Positions 7,661-16,004 are shown, counted from the first letter of the stretch. The stretch: DNA of 64,000 nucleotides from Bosea beijingensis (GCF_030758975.1 NZ_CP132359.1:3137366-3201365); one strand, 5' to 3'. Translations and numbers: made by a program. Notes: generated by a model not told the origin, from the letters alone.

Positions 7661-9178
7661 TCAGGCCGCGCGTCGCCGAGCCGCGCTCATGGTGGCGGCG
7701 GCTCCGCCCTGCTCGGTCCGGAAGGCCGCGACCAGCCGGTTGAGCTGATCGATCTGGTCAAGCAGGACGCGTGCCGAGGCGGCGCTTTCCTCGGCGAGAG
7801 CCGCGTTCTGCTGGGTGATCTCGTCCATATGGCTGACGGTCTGGCTCATCTCGTCGATGCCGTTGGCCTGCTCGCTGGAAGCGGATGCGATCTCCTCGAC
7901 GGTGCTTGAGACCTTGGCGGAGGCTGCGACGATGCGGTCCAGCGTCTCGCCGGCCTGGCGAACGAGCCTGACGCCCTCGGCGACTTCCGCGTCCGAGGAG
8001 GAGATCAGGCCGGTGATGTCCTTGGCGGCGCCGGCCGAGCGCTGGGCCAGTGCCCGGACCTCGGCGGCGACGACGGCGAAGCCGCGCCCGGCATCGCCGG
8101 CTCGGGCGGCCTCGACCGCGGCATTGAGCGCCAGCAGGTTGGTCTGGAAGGCGATGCCGTCGATCACGTCGGTGATCTCCGAGATGCGCTTCGAGCCGCC
8201 CTCGATCCGCGCCATCGCCTCGACGGCTTCGCGGACGATATCGCCGCCGGTGCGTGCGACATTGGCGGCTTCGTCGGCCAGCGAGACGGATTCGCGCGAG
8301 GCCTGGGTCGAGGTCTTGACGGAAGCCGCGAGCTGTTCGGTCGTCGCCGCGCTCTCCTCAAGGGCCGAGGCCTGCTGTTCTGTGCGCATCGAGAGATCCT
8401 GCGCGCCGGTGCTGATCTCCTGCGAGGAGGAGGCGATCGCTGCGGACGTCGCCTTGATCGTGCCGACCATCTCCTGGAGACGCGCCATCGCGCCATTGAA
8501 ATGATCGCGGATCTCCGAATATTCGGCCGGGATCTCGGCGCTCATGCGATAGGTCAGGTCGCCCTCGGCGAGCGCTGCCATGCTCTGGCTGACGCAGGCG
8601 ATGGCCTGGTCGCGCTCGGCCGCCTTGGCCTGTTCGAGGGCACGGGCCTCGGCCTCGGCCTTGAGCCGGGCTTCCTCGGAGGCTTCGAGATAGACGGTGA
8701 TGGCGTAATCCATGTCGAGCAGCGCCGCCTTGACGATGGCGCCGATCTCGGCGGAACGCTCGACCGCGCCGGGCATGCGCTTGCCCAGCGCGTTTTTCGG
8801 CCAGCGGGCCTCCAGCACGCCGGCAAGCAGCTTCTCGAGGATCAGCGCGTAGCCGCCGATATACCAGCGTGGCTCCAGGCCGATGCGGGCATGGACCTTG
8901 CCGACCTGGGTGACGGCGCCGATGTAGTTCTCGTCGAACTTGCCGGTGGCGATGCCGCCCCAATGCCTGGCCTGACGCTGCTTGGCGCCTTCGATATGCT
9001 GTTCGTTGCTGAAGAACGCCTTGGTTTCCGGGAAGGCGCGCAACTGCGCGTAGAAGGCGTCGAGCGCGCCGGGAACGGCCGTTCCCAAGGCGTCGCCGAC
9101 ATCGCGGATGCGCGCCTGCGCCTCCGGGCCGAGCTGCATGAAGGCAAGCCGCTTGCCGAGATGATCTGTTGCCGACAT
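7661..9178 (-). CDS. Globin-coupled sensor methyl-accepting chemotaxis protein (HemAT-like)
   Basis: A soluble chemoreceptor of 505 residues that probably senses O2 through heme. Residues ~20-175 form a protoglobin domain with the conserved VHARIGLEPRWYIGGY; His96 is the expected proximal heme ligand. A short coiled segment and HAMP (~215-260, MAALAEGDLTYRMSAEIPAE) follow. The MCP signalling domain runs ~260-490 with the tip FQTNLLALNAAVEAARAG and DAGRGFAVVAAEVRALA. There is no transmembrane helix, so it is cytoplasmic. ATG 9178 is chosen for the normal N-terminus MSATDHLGKRLAF, with GGGGA 7 bases upstream; ATG 9229 is possible. No che genes are in the window. An FNR/FixK-type box lies upstream (9265-9278). 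Confidence 0.93.
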   Translation of the reverse strand: MSATDHLGKRLAFMQLGPEAQARIRDVGDALGTAVPGALDAFYAQLRAFPETKAFFSNEQHIEGAKQRQARHWGGIATGKFDENYIGAVTQVGKVHARIGLEPRWYIGGYALILEKLLAGVLEARWPKNALGKRMPGAVERSAEIGAIVKAALLDMDYAITVYLEASEEARLKAEAEARALEQAKAAERDQAIACVSQSMAALAEGDLTYRMSAEIPAEYSEIRDHFNGAMARLQEMVGTIKATSAAIASSSQEISTGAQDLSMRTEQQASALEESAATTEQLAASVKTSTQASRESVSLADEAANVARTGGDIVREAVEAMARIEGGSKRISEITDVIDGIAFQTNLLALNAAVEAARAGDAGRGFAVVAAEVRALAQRSAGAAKDITGLISSSDAEVAEGVRLVRQAGETLDRIVAASAKVSSTVEEIASASSEQANGIDEMSQTVSHMDEITQQNAALAEESAASARVLLDQIDQLNRLVAAFRTEQGGAAATMSAARRRAA

Positions 9179-9264
9179 CAGGAGGTCCCCAGCCTCGGGC
9201 GGAAACTGCTCCCGCCGGAGGCCGACCATGGGCCAACAAGATTAACAACCTATGAGAGCATGTA

Positions 9265-9278
9265 TTGATCTGGGTCAA
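9265..9278. promoter_or_regulatory. FNR/FixK-type box upstream of the globin-coupled chemoreceptor
   Basis: TTGAT-CTGG-GTCAA matches the FNR/FixK palindrome TTGAT-N4-ATCAA at 9 of 10 fixed positions. Read on the minus strand it is followed, 20 bases later, by a -10-like TTAATC (9245-9240). That is close to the spacing of a class II activator site, about 90 bases before the receptor start codon. Confidence 0.65.
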
Positions 9279-9382
9279 TTTCTACAGGGGTGGCGCGTAC
9301 TATGCGTCATGACCGGCGCGACCGAGAGGCCTTTCGGGGCAAAAATATTTGCGATTTCAAATGAATACAGCGCCCGAAACGC

Positions 9383-10000
9383 TTATTCGTAGCGCTCCAG
9401 GAAACCTTCGACGGAAAGGTGCCGGAAATCATCGAGGGCGGCCCGCAGCCTGACGTGATCCCAGTCCCACCAGGCGAGATTCTGCAACCTGGTCGCGATT
9501 TCTTCAGCGAATCGTCGCCGGACTGGCCTGGCCGGATTGCCTGCGACGATGGTGTAGGGCGCGACATCCTTGGTGACGACGGCGCCACCCGCGACCACCG
9601 CGCCGGTGCCGATCGAGCGGCCGGCGAGCACGATTGCACCATGGCCGATCCAGACGTCATGCCCGATGGTGACGGCATGCGCCCGGCGCCAGTCGAAGAA
9701 GGCCTCGTCATCCTCGGCATCGTCGAAATAGGCCGCGGCGCGATAGGTGAAATGCGACTGGCTGGCGCGGTGCATCGGATGGTTGCCGGGATTGATCCGG
9801 GTCATCGCCGCGATCGAGCAGAATTTGCCGATTGTCGTGTAAATGACATTCGCGTCGTTCACGACATAGGAGTAGTCCCCCATCGTCGACTCGGCGAAGA
9901 TGGTGCGCGCGCCGATCGCGGTGTAGCGGCCGAGCGTCGCCTGCCTCACCTGGGCAGTCGGGTCGATCAGCGGTTCGAGTCCCAGCTTCTTAGCGGCCAT
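9383..10000 (-). CDS. Phosphonate-locus hexapeptide-repeat acetyltransferase (DapH/GlmU-related)
   Basis: A 205-residue left-handed beta-helix acyltransferase. Repeats run from residue ~14 (IDPTAQVRQATLGRYTAIGA) to ~170. An insert loop (NPGNHPMHRASQSHFTYR) holds the catalytic-type His of xenobiotic acetyltransferases, and HDVWIGHGAIVLAGRSIGTG and GNPARPVRRRF close the helix. This type recurs in C-P lyase clusters; its substrate is not established (possibly an aminoalkylphosphonate or other amine). ATG 10000 has GAGGA close upstream and shares its bases with the phnN start: CATG at 9998-10001 serves both strands. Confidence 0.88.
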   Translation of the reverse strand: MAAKKLGLEPLIDPTAQVRQATLGRYTAIGARTIFAESTMGDYSYVVNDANVIYTTIGKFCSIAAMTRINPGNHPMHRASQSHFTYRAAAYFDDAEDDEAFFDWRRAHAVTIGHDVWIGHGAIVLAGRSIGTGAVVAGGAVVTKDVAPYTIVAGNPARPVRRRFAEEIATRLQNLAWWDWDHVRLRAALDDFRHLSVEGFLERYE

Positions 10001-10595
10001 GTCCTCATCCTCTTCCGATATCGCGATCCCCGCAGCGGCGGGTGTGCTCGTTCTCGTGGTCGGTCCTTCCGGGGCGGGGAAGGACACGCTGATGGAGGCG
10101 GCGCGGGCGGGCCTTTCTGGCAATCCCGGCTATCGCTTCGCCCGCCGCCTGATCACCCGGCCGGCGATGGCCGGCGCCGAGGACCACGATTCCTGCGACG
10201 AGGCCGGCTTCCGCGCGATCAAGGCCGATGGCGGGCTGGCACTGAGCTGGCAGGCGCATGGTCTGAGCTACGGCATTCCGGCGTCGGAGCTTTCCGGTAT
10301 CGGCGCGGGCGCCGTGGTGATCGTCAATGTCTCGCGCGCTGCGATCGCTGTGGCCGAGCAATTGGCGGAGCGCGTCGTGGTGCTCAACATTACCGCCCCG
10401 ATCGCGGTATTGGCGCAACGGCTGGCGGCACGCGGGCGCGAGAGCGAGGCCGATATCGCGGCCCGGCTGAAGCGCGAGGCGCCGCTGACGGCGGAGCGCG
10501 CCGAGATCGTCACCATCCTGAACGACCGCAGCGTCGCCGAGGCCGCCGATGAGCTTCTGGCCGTCCTGCGCGCGCTCGGACGACATCGCTCCTAG
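9999..10595 (+). CDS. phnN: Ribose 1,5-bisphosphate phosphokinase PhnN
   Basis: PhnN phosphorylates ribose 1,5-bisphosphate to PRPP, the last step that returns the C-P lyase product to central metabolism. At 198 residues it has the guanylate-kinase-like layout: P-loop VVGPSGAGKDTL (~20-31), RFARRLITRPAMAGAEDHDS (base and substrate side) and a lid with LAARGRESEADIAARLKR. The ATG at 9999 has no visible ribosome site and overlaps the divergent acetyltransferase start by 2 bases. The stop overlaps the convergent DUF1045 stop by 4 bases (CTAG at 10592-10595). Its promoter must therefore lie inside the acetyltransferase gene. Confidence 0.92.
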   Translation: MSSSSSDIAIPAAAGVLVLVVGPSGAGKDTLMEAARAGLSGNPGYRFARRLITRPAMAGAEDHDSCDEAGFRAIKADGGLALSWQAHGLSYGIPASELSGIGAGAVVIVNVSRAAIAVAEQLAERVVVLNITAPIAVLAQRLAARGRESEADIAARLKREAPLTAERAEIVTILNDRSVAEAADELLAVLRALGRHRS

Positions 10596-11287
10596 CCGAA
10601 CGAATAGGAATCGAGCAGGCGGAAGCGGCCGGCGCGATCGCCCTGCCGGAACAGTGCGAAGCGGTCGATCCTGACCGGGCCAGACGGGGCGGCCGCGGCA
10701 TAGGCCGTTTCGAGCGCCTGCTTCACCGGTCCCGCATGCTCGGCCGGCAACGAACCGGTCAGCGTCATGTGGAAACGGAAGGCGTCGCCGACATAGGGGT
10801 AGCCATAGGCTTCGAGATAGGCGTGCTGCGCGGGGGTCAGCGGGCTTTTCAGGCGCCGGGCCTTGTCGGCTTCGGAGAGCGGCGCGCGGAACAGCTCGAA
10901 GGCCTGCACCGTGGCGAAGGCAAAGCGTTGCAAGGCCTCGCTCGGCTCGGACGGCGTCAGCGCCACGAAGGAGCCGAGTGCGGTGATGCTCAGGCCTGTC
11001 AGTTCGACGGCATCGAGCCCGGCGGCATGGTTGCGGGCGAAGGCGCGCAACTGCTCCTCGCTGCGGCCGTCGGCGAGCTCGAAGGGGGCCTTCAGCGTGG
11101 CATGAAAGCCGTAGCGGCGCGGCTCCTCGGTGAAACTCGGCCAAGTGGCCGGATCGCATCCCGGCGGGACCATGAAAGGCAGGTCCTCACCGGTCAGCGC
11201 GTCATAGCCCAGAGTCGCGCTGCCGAAGCGCCAGAGCGCGCTGTCGGCGGCGGGGGCGTAATAGACGGCGTAGCGCGGCTTGCTCAA
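10592..11287 (-). CDS. DUF1045 phosphonate-operon protein, 2H phosphoesterase fold
   Basis: A 231-residue protein of the family found with C-P lyase genes. Two HxTL motifs, YGFHATLKAPF (~60-70) and FRFHMTLTGSL (~170-180), identify a 2H phosphoesterase, so it probably cleaves a cyclic phosphate or phosphodiester. One plausible substrate is the ribosyl 1,2-cyclic phosphate made by C-P lyase, which PhnP hydrolyses elsewhere; PhnP is not in this window, so replacement is an inference. It is the last gene of the minus-strand phnG-M chain and overlaps the phnM stop by 4 bases. Confidence 0.85.
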   Translation of the reverse strand: MSKPRYAVYYAPAADSALWRFGSATLGYDALTGEDLPFMVPPGCDPATWPSFTEEPRRYGFHATLKAPFELADGRSEEQLRAFARNHAAGLDAVELTGLSITALGSFVALTPSEPSEALQRFAFATVQAFELFRAPLSEADKARRLKSPLTPAQHAYLEAYGYPYVGDAFRFHMTLTGSLPAEHAGPVKQALETAYAAAAPSGPVRIDRFALFRQGDRAGRFRLLDSYSFG

Positions 11288-12423
11288 AATGCGCGCTCGC
11301 CCTGCGACCAGACGGCGGCGATGACCGGCGTCGCGCCCAGTACCTTGAAACGAACGAGATCGGCGCGCAGGCCGGTCTTGAGATGGCCGCGATCCCGGAG
11401 GCCGAGGATATCGGCGACCTTCCAGGTGACCATGCCCATCGCTTCCGGCAGTGCGATGCCATGGTCGGCATTGAGCTTGACCACGGCCTGGAGCAGGCTC
11501 GCCGGCACGTAATCCGAGGAGAGGCCATCGAGCAGGCCCTTCTCGGCCAGCTCGGAGACCGAGACACCGCCGGAATGCGAGCCGCCGCGCACGACGTTCG
11601 GCGCGCCGGCGACCGTGGCGAGGCCGGCCTGCTTGGCGGCGGCGGCGGCTTCGACCGTGGTCGGGAATTCCGAGATCACCGCGCCTGAAGCGACGCCTTC
11701 CTCGACATGTTCGGGGATCGTGTCGTCATGGGTGGCGAGCGGGATGCCGCGTGCGCGGAAGATGTCGACCACGGCCTGCCAGTTCTTCGCCACGTTGGCA
11801 GCGCCTTCGCGCTGGCGCACCTCGACGTCCGCCTCGAATTCCGCGACCGTCTTGCCGTTGCCGACGGCATAGGTCTTGAGGTGCTGGAGATCGCGCCACT
11901 GGCGCTGGCCGGGCGTGTGGTCCATCAGCGAGACGAGCTGGACCAGTTCGTCGTCCTGATAGGGGGCAATGTCTTCAAGCAGGCCCGGGCTCGTCAGCTC
12001 GCAGCGCATGTGGATGCGGTGGTCGATGCGGAAGACGTTCTCGCGCTTGCCATAGGCCAGCGACTTCATCACGTCGGAGAAGATGTCCTTGCGGTAGTCC
12101 TTGGCGGAGAAGGGCGTGCCGGCGCAGACCGCGTCATAGACGGTGGTGACGCCGGCAGCCGCCATCTGTGCGTCATGGACCAGCGCCGCCGCGAGCCCGT
12201 TCGGCCAGAAGACCTTCGGGCGCGGCATGAAATGCTTTTCCATGTTGTCGGTGTGCATCTCGACGAGGCCGGGCGCGACATAGTCGCCGCCTACATCGAT
12301 GGCGCCCGGCAGTGACGACTTGCCCTGGTCGACGGCGGTGATGCCGCTCGCGTCGAAGGCGATGGTGCCGGTGACGACCTCGTTCTCGAGGATCAGCTTG
12401 GCATTGGTGAGAACGGTCTGCAT
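11284..12423 (-). CDS. phnM: Alpha-D-ribose 1-methylphosphonate 5-triphosphate diphosphatase
   Basis: PhnM removes pyrophosphate from the 5-triphosphate intermediate before the C-P bond is broken. The 379-residue amidohydrolase shows VGGDYVAPGLVEMHTDN near the N-terminus (the usual HxH appears as HTD, as in PhnM), AAGVTTVYDAVCAG, IPLATHDDTIPEHVEEG with a metal-binding His, and the C-terminal GLRADLVRFKVLG. It sits 2 bases after the phnL stop and overlaps DUF1045 by 4 bases, so it is within one tightly coupled operon. Confidence 0.95.
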   Translation of the reverse strand: MQTVLTNAKLILENEVVTGTIAFDASGITAVDQGKSSLPGAIDVGGDYVAPGLVEMHTDNMEKHFMPRPKVFWPNGLAAALVHDAQMAAAGVTTVYDAVCAGTPFSAKDYRKDIFSDVMKSLAYGKRENVFRIDHRIHMRCELTSPGLLEDIAPYQDDELVQLVSLMDHTPGQRQWRDLQHLKTYAVGNGKTVAEFEADVEVRQREGAANVAKNWQAVVDIFRARGIPLATHDDTIPEHVEEGVASGAVISEFPTTVEAAAAAKQAGLATVAGAPNVVRGGSHSGGVSVSELAEKGLLDGLSSDYVPASLLQAVVKLNADHGIALPEAMGMVTWKVADILGLRDRGHLKTGLRADLVRFKVLGATPVIAAVWSQGERAF

Positions 12424-12425
12424 CG

Positions 12426-13121
12426 TCAGGCCTTCCGGAAAGCGGTGATGTCGAGATAGCGCGTCGCGACGCGTTCGCGAACCGCCTCGTCATGGAAAAT
12501 TCCAACGATGGCGGAGCCGGCGGCGCGCGCCTCGGCGATGAGATCGACGACGACGTCGCGGTTGGCGGCATCGAGCGAGGCGGTCGGCTCGTCGATCAGC
12601 ATGATCGCGGAGGGATCGACGAAGGAGCGGGCGATGTTGACGCGCTGCTGCTCGCCGCCGGAGAAGGTTGCGGGGGCGAGGTTCCACAGCCGCTCCGGCA
12701 GATTGAGCCGGGCGAGCATGGCCTTGGCGCGCTCGGTCGCCGTGTCAGGTGTGGCGCCGCGTGCCAGCAAGGGGTCGCGCACGATATCGAGCGTCGAGAC
12801 GCGCGGGATGACGCGCAGGAACTGCGAGACGAAGCCGAGCGTGCGGCGGCGGATGTCGAGCACGGTGCGCGGGACGGCGGCGACGATGTCGACGGGGCGG
12901 CCGGCATGGGTGATGCGGATAGCGCCGCTCGTAGGCCTGTAGTTGCCGTAGAGGATGCGCAGCAGGCTCGACTTGCCGGCGCCGGACGCGCCGGCCAGCA
13001 CCAGCGCCTCGCCGGCCTCGACGTGGAAATTGACGTTGTCGAAGACGGGCAGACACGCTCCGCCCTGGTTGTGCAGGGTGAAGGTCTTGGCGACGTTCTC
13101 GACCTGAATCATCGTGGTCAT
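12426..13121 (-). CDS. phnL: C-P lyase system ATP-binding protein PhnL
   Basis: An ABC-type ATPase associated with the C-P lyase core rather than with a membrane transporter. At 231 residues it has Walker A LAGASGAGKSSLLRILYG, signature NLAPATFSGGEQQRVNIARS and Walker B IMLIDEPTASLD. The phrase LHNQGGACLPVFDNVNFHVE is typical of PhnL. ATG 13121 (MTTMIQVENVAKTF) gives the family N-terminus; the frame is open to 13172 but those residues are not PhnL-like. It begins 47 bases after the phnK stop, the only real gap in the phnG-M chain. Confidence 0.94.
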   Translation of the reverse strand: MTTMIQVENVAKTFTLHNQGGACLPVFDNVNFHVEAGEALVLAGASGAGKSSLLRILYGNYRPTSGAIRITHAGRPVDIVAAVPRTVLDIRRRTLGFVSQFLRVIPRVSTLDIVRDPLLARGATPDTATERAKAMLARLNLPERLWNLAPATFSGGEQQRVNIARSFVDPSAIMLIDEPTASLDAANRDVVVDLIAEARAAGSAIVGIFHDEAVRERVATRYLDITAFRKA

Positions 13122-13168
13122 GGGGTCAGTGCCTTGTGCCGGCGAGGTGACGAGGGTGTGACGCGAGA

Positions 13169-13975
13169 TCACACACTCAGCACCGCCGAGGTGAGAAGCT
13201 GCGTATAGGCGTGTTGGGGATCATCGAGGACCTGGTCGGTCAGGCCCTGCTCGACGACGCGGCCGTCCTTCATCACCATCAGGCGGTCGGTCAGGAGGCG
13301 CGCCACCGCGAGGTCATGGGTGACGATGATCGCGGCGAGGCCGAGGTCGCGCACCAGCACGCGCAACAGGTCGAGCAGGCGGGCCTGCACGGAGACGTCG
13401 AGGCCGCCGGTCGGCTCGTCCATGAAGACGAGGCGCGGCTCGGAGACCAGCACGCGGGCGATCTGCAGGCGCTGCTGCATGCCGCCGGAGAACTGGCGCG
13501 GCCGGTCGTCGATGCGGGCGCCGGCGATCTCGACGCGGCTGAGCCAGTCGAGCGCGCGCTCGCGGATCTGGCCGTAATGCCGGTCTCCGCGGTCCATCAG
13601 CCGCTCGCCGACATTGCCGCCGGCGGTGACGTCCATGCGCAGGCCGTCGCGCGGGTTCTGGTGGACGATGCCCCAGGCGGTCCGCATCAGGCGGCGGCGC
13701 TCCTGCTCGGAGACCGAGTAGATATCGAGCGGTTCGCTTCCGCCCCTGAACAGCACCTCGCCCGCGTCGGGCTTGTCGATGCCGGCGAGGCAGCGCAACA
13801 GGGTCGACTTGCCCGAGCCGGATTCGCCGACGATGCCGAGCACCTCGCCCGGCCAGAGATCGAAGGAGACATCGGCGCAGCCGATACGCTCGCCATAGAA
13901 GCGGCTAACGCCGTCGACGGAGAGCAGGGGGGCGGGTTCGAGCGCGATCTCGGCCGCTGCGACATGCAGGGTCAT
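13169..13975 (-). CDS. phnK: C-P lyase system ATP-binding protein PhnK
   Basis: PhnK is the ABC ATPase that docks on PhnJ in the C-P lyase core complex. The 268-residue protein has Walker A VGESGSGKSTLLRCLAG, the PhnK-typical AWGIVHQNPRDGLRMDVTAG, signature RQFSGGMQQRLQIARVLV and Walker B RLVFMDEPTGGLDVSVQAR with a following ThrHis switch (IIVTHDLAVAR). It overlaps the phnJ stop by 4 bases (13972-13975), matching the stoichiometric partnership. Confidence 0.95.
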   Translation of the reverse strand: MTLHVAAAEIALEPAPLLSVDGVSRFYGERIGCADVSFDLWPGEVLGIVGESGSGKSTLLRCLAGIDKPDAGEVLFRGGSEPLDIYSVSEQERRRLMRTAWGIVHQNPRDGLRMDVTAGGNVGERLMDRGDRHYGQIRERALDWLSRVEIAGARIDDRPRQFSGGMQQRLQIARVLVSEPRLVFMDEPTGGLDVSVQARLLDLLRVLVRDLGLAAIIVTHDLAVARLLTDRLMVMKDGRVVEQGLTDQVLDDPQHAYTQLLTSAVLSV

Positions 13976-14895
13976 GGGGTGGTCTCCTCGACCAGGCCGC
14001 TCGTGGCCGCGTCACCCAGCATCGTGCCGCGATGGCCTTCCGCCCGGCGGGTCTCGCAATAATGGCTGTCGGAGCAGACGAACATGCGCCCGCCCTGGTC
14101 GTCGATCACGACCTCGTCGAGATAGCTGTCGTCCGCGCCGCACAAACCGCAGGGCTGCGTCCAGCTCTGGATGCGGAAGGGGTGGTCCTCGAAATCGAGG
14201 CTGCGCACGCTGGTATAGGGCGGCAGCGCGTAGATGCGCTTCTCGCGACCGGCGCCGAACAATTGCAGCGACGGCGACATGTGCATCTTCGGATTGTCGA
14301 ATTTCGGGATCGGCGAGGGCGCCATCACGTAGCGGTCGTTGACCATGACCGGGTAGTCATAGGTCTTGGTGATCTCGCCATAGCGCGCGATGTCCTCGTA
14401 GAGCTTGACCTGCATCAGCCCGTATTCGGCCCAGGCGTGCATCTTGCGGGTCTCGGCCTCGCGCGGCTCCAGACGGCGCAGCGGCTCGGGCATCGGCACC
14501 TGATAGACCATGACCTGGCCGGGCTTCAGTGGCGCTTCCGGAATGCGGTGGCGGGTCTGGATGATCGTCGCCTCGTCCGTCGCCTCGCAGGTGCGGGCGT
14601 CGGCGGTGCGCTCGAAGAACCTGCGGATCGAGACGGCATTCGTGGTGTCGTCGGCGCCCTGGTCGATCACCTTGAGCGTATCGGCCGGGCCGATGATCGC
14701 GGCGGTGATCTGGATACCGCCGGTGCCCCAGCCACGGGCCAAGGGCATTTCGCGGGAGCCGAACGGCACCTGATAACCGGGTACCGCGACGGCCTTGAGC
14801 AAGGCGCGGCGGATCATCCGCTTGGTCTGCTCGTCGAGATAAGCGTAGTTGTAAGCCGGCTTGCTATCGTCCGCCGGCATCTGATGGATCGTCAT
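13972..14895 (-). CDS. phnJ: Alpha-D-ribose 1-methylphosphonate 5-phosphate C-P lyase (radical SAM)
   Basis: PhnJ is the radical-SAM subunit that cleaves the carbon-phosphorus bond, releasing methane or another alkane. In its 307 residues the unusual cluster ligands are Cys249, Cys252 and Cys274 (CGLC then FVCSDSHYC), with Cys280 as the expected thiyl radical. The C-x2-C-x21-C-x5-C spacing matches that known for E. coli PhnJ, so the enzyme should be active. YNYAYLDEQTKRMIRRALLK and GWGTGGIQITAA are other family blocks. It overlaps phnI and phnK by 4 bases each. Confidence 0.97.
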   Translation of the reverse strand: MTIHQMPADDSKPAYNYAYLDEQTKRMIRRALLKAVAVPGYQVPFGSREMPLARGWGTGGIQITAAIIGPADTLKVIDQGADDTTNAVSIRRFFERTADARTCEATDEATIIQTRHRIPEAPLKPGQVMVYQVPMPEPLRRLEPREAETRKMHAWAEYGLMQVKLYEDIARYGEITKTYDYPVMVNDRYVMAPSPIPKFDNPKMHMSPSLQLFGAGREKRIYALPPYTSVRSLDFEDHPFRIQSWTQPCGLCGADDSYLDEVVIDDQGGRMFVCSDSHYCETRRAEGHRGTMLGDAATSGLVEETTP

Positions 14896-16004
14896 TCCGC
14901 AGCCTCCGGCAGCTTGGCCTGCTCGCTTGCGAGCCGTTCTTCCCGCTCCTTGCGGATGCGGCGGATCAGTTCGAGTTCGCCCTGGAAATCGACATAGTGC
15001 GGCAGCTTCAGATGCTCGACGAAGCCGGCCGCCTCGACATTGTCGGCGTGATAGAGGACGAATTCGTCCTGCTGCGCCGGGTAGTTCGTCGCCTCGCCTA
15101 AATCGCGCGCCTTCAGGGCGCGGTCGACCAGCGACATCGACATCGCCTTGCGCTCGCTATGGCCGAAGACGAGGCCGTAGCCACGGGTGAATTGCGGCGG
15201 CACCTCTTTCGAGCCCTGGAACTGGTTGACCATCTGGCATTCGGTCAGGGTGACGTCGCCGAGATCAACGGCGAAGCCGAGCTCCTCCGGCACGAACTCG
15301 ACCGCGACCTCGCCGACGCGGACCTCACCGACGAAGGGATGCGTGCCGCCGAAGCCGCGCTGCACGGAATAGCCGAGGCCGAGCAGGAAGCCCTCGTCGC
15401 CACGCGCCATGGATTGCAGGCGCACATCGCGATCGGCCGGGAAGGAAACGGGATCGCGGGTGAGGTCGAAGGGGCGCGGATCGCCTTCCGGTGGCTCCTC
15501 GGCTTCCATAAGCCCCTCGGCGCCGAGAATGTCGGGCACGCGCGGCATGGTGGCGTCGAGCGGGGCAGTGGCCGTGCGAGGCGCGGCTTCGCCAGCTTCG
15601 TCCATCAGGGCGAAGTCGAAGAGGCGATGGGTGTAGTCATAGGTCGGGCCGAGCACCTGCCCACCGGGCAGGTCCTTGTAGGTCGCCGAGACGCGGCGGC
15701 GGATCGCCGTCGCGGCCGTGTCGAGCGGCTCGGACGAGCCAAAGCGCGGCAGCGTGGTGCGATAGGCGCGCATCAGGAAGGCCGCTTCGATGACGTCGCC
15801 TTGCGATTGCTTAAGCGCCAGCGCAGCGAGGTCCTGATCGTAGAGCGAGCCCTCGTTCATCACGCGGGCGCAGGCCAGAGCCTGCTGCTCGCGGATCTGG
15901 GCTACGGAGATTTCCGGCACTGCTGGGTCGCCGCGGCGCGCCTCGGCAACGAGATCATGCGTGGCGAGGATGGCGGCTTCGCCGCCTTTGACAGCAACGT
16001 ACAT
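14892..16004 (-). CDS. phnI: C-P lyase complex subunit PhnI
   Basis: PhnI forms the nucleosidase core of the C-P lyase complex, attaching ATP ribose to the phosphonate with loss of adenine together with PhnG, H and L. The 370-residue protein shows MYVAVKGGEAAILATHDLV, QIREQQALACARVMNEGSLY, TLPRFGSSEPLDTAATAIRR, FGHSERKAMSMSLVDRAL and a C-terminal HADNVEAAGFVEHLKLPHYV. ATG 16004 is preferred over the TTG at 16010 because GGAGG lies 8 bases upstream. Its first base is also the last base of the phnH stop (TGATG). Confidence 0.96.
   Translation of the reverse strand: MYVAVKGGEAAILATHDLVAEARRGDPAVPEISVAQIREQQALACARVMNEGSLYDQDLAALALKQSQGDVIEAAFLMRAYRTTLPRFGSSEPLDTAATAIRRRVSATYKDLPGGQVLGPTYDYTHRLFDFALMDEAGEAAPRTATAPLDATMPRVPDILGAEGLMEAEEPPEGDPRPFDLTRDPVSFPADRDVRLQSMARGDEGFLLGLGYSVQRGFGGTHPFVGEVRVGEVAVEFVPEELGFAVDLGDVTLTECQMVNQFQGSKEVPPQFTRGYGLVFGHSERKAMSMSLVDRALKARDLGEATNYPAQQDEFVLYHADNVEAAGFVEHLKLPHYVDFQGELELIRRIRKEREERLASEQAKLPEAAE

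Noticed and set aside
9179..9229. Longer chemoreceptor starting at ATG 9229
   Set aside because: No ribosome site precedes it, and the added residues are not part of the globin domain. It is not excluded.
13122..13168. Use of the upstream start for phnL (ATG 13172)
   Set aside because: The extra residues (ISRHTLVTSPAQGTDP) are not PhnL-like and would overlap phnK. ATG 13121 fits the family N-terminus.
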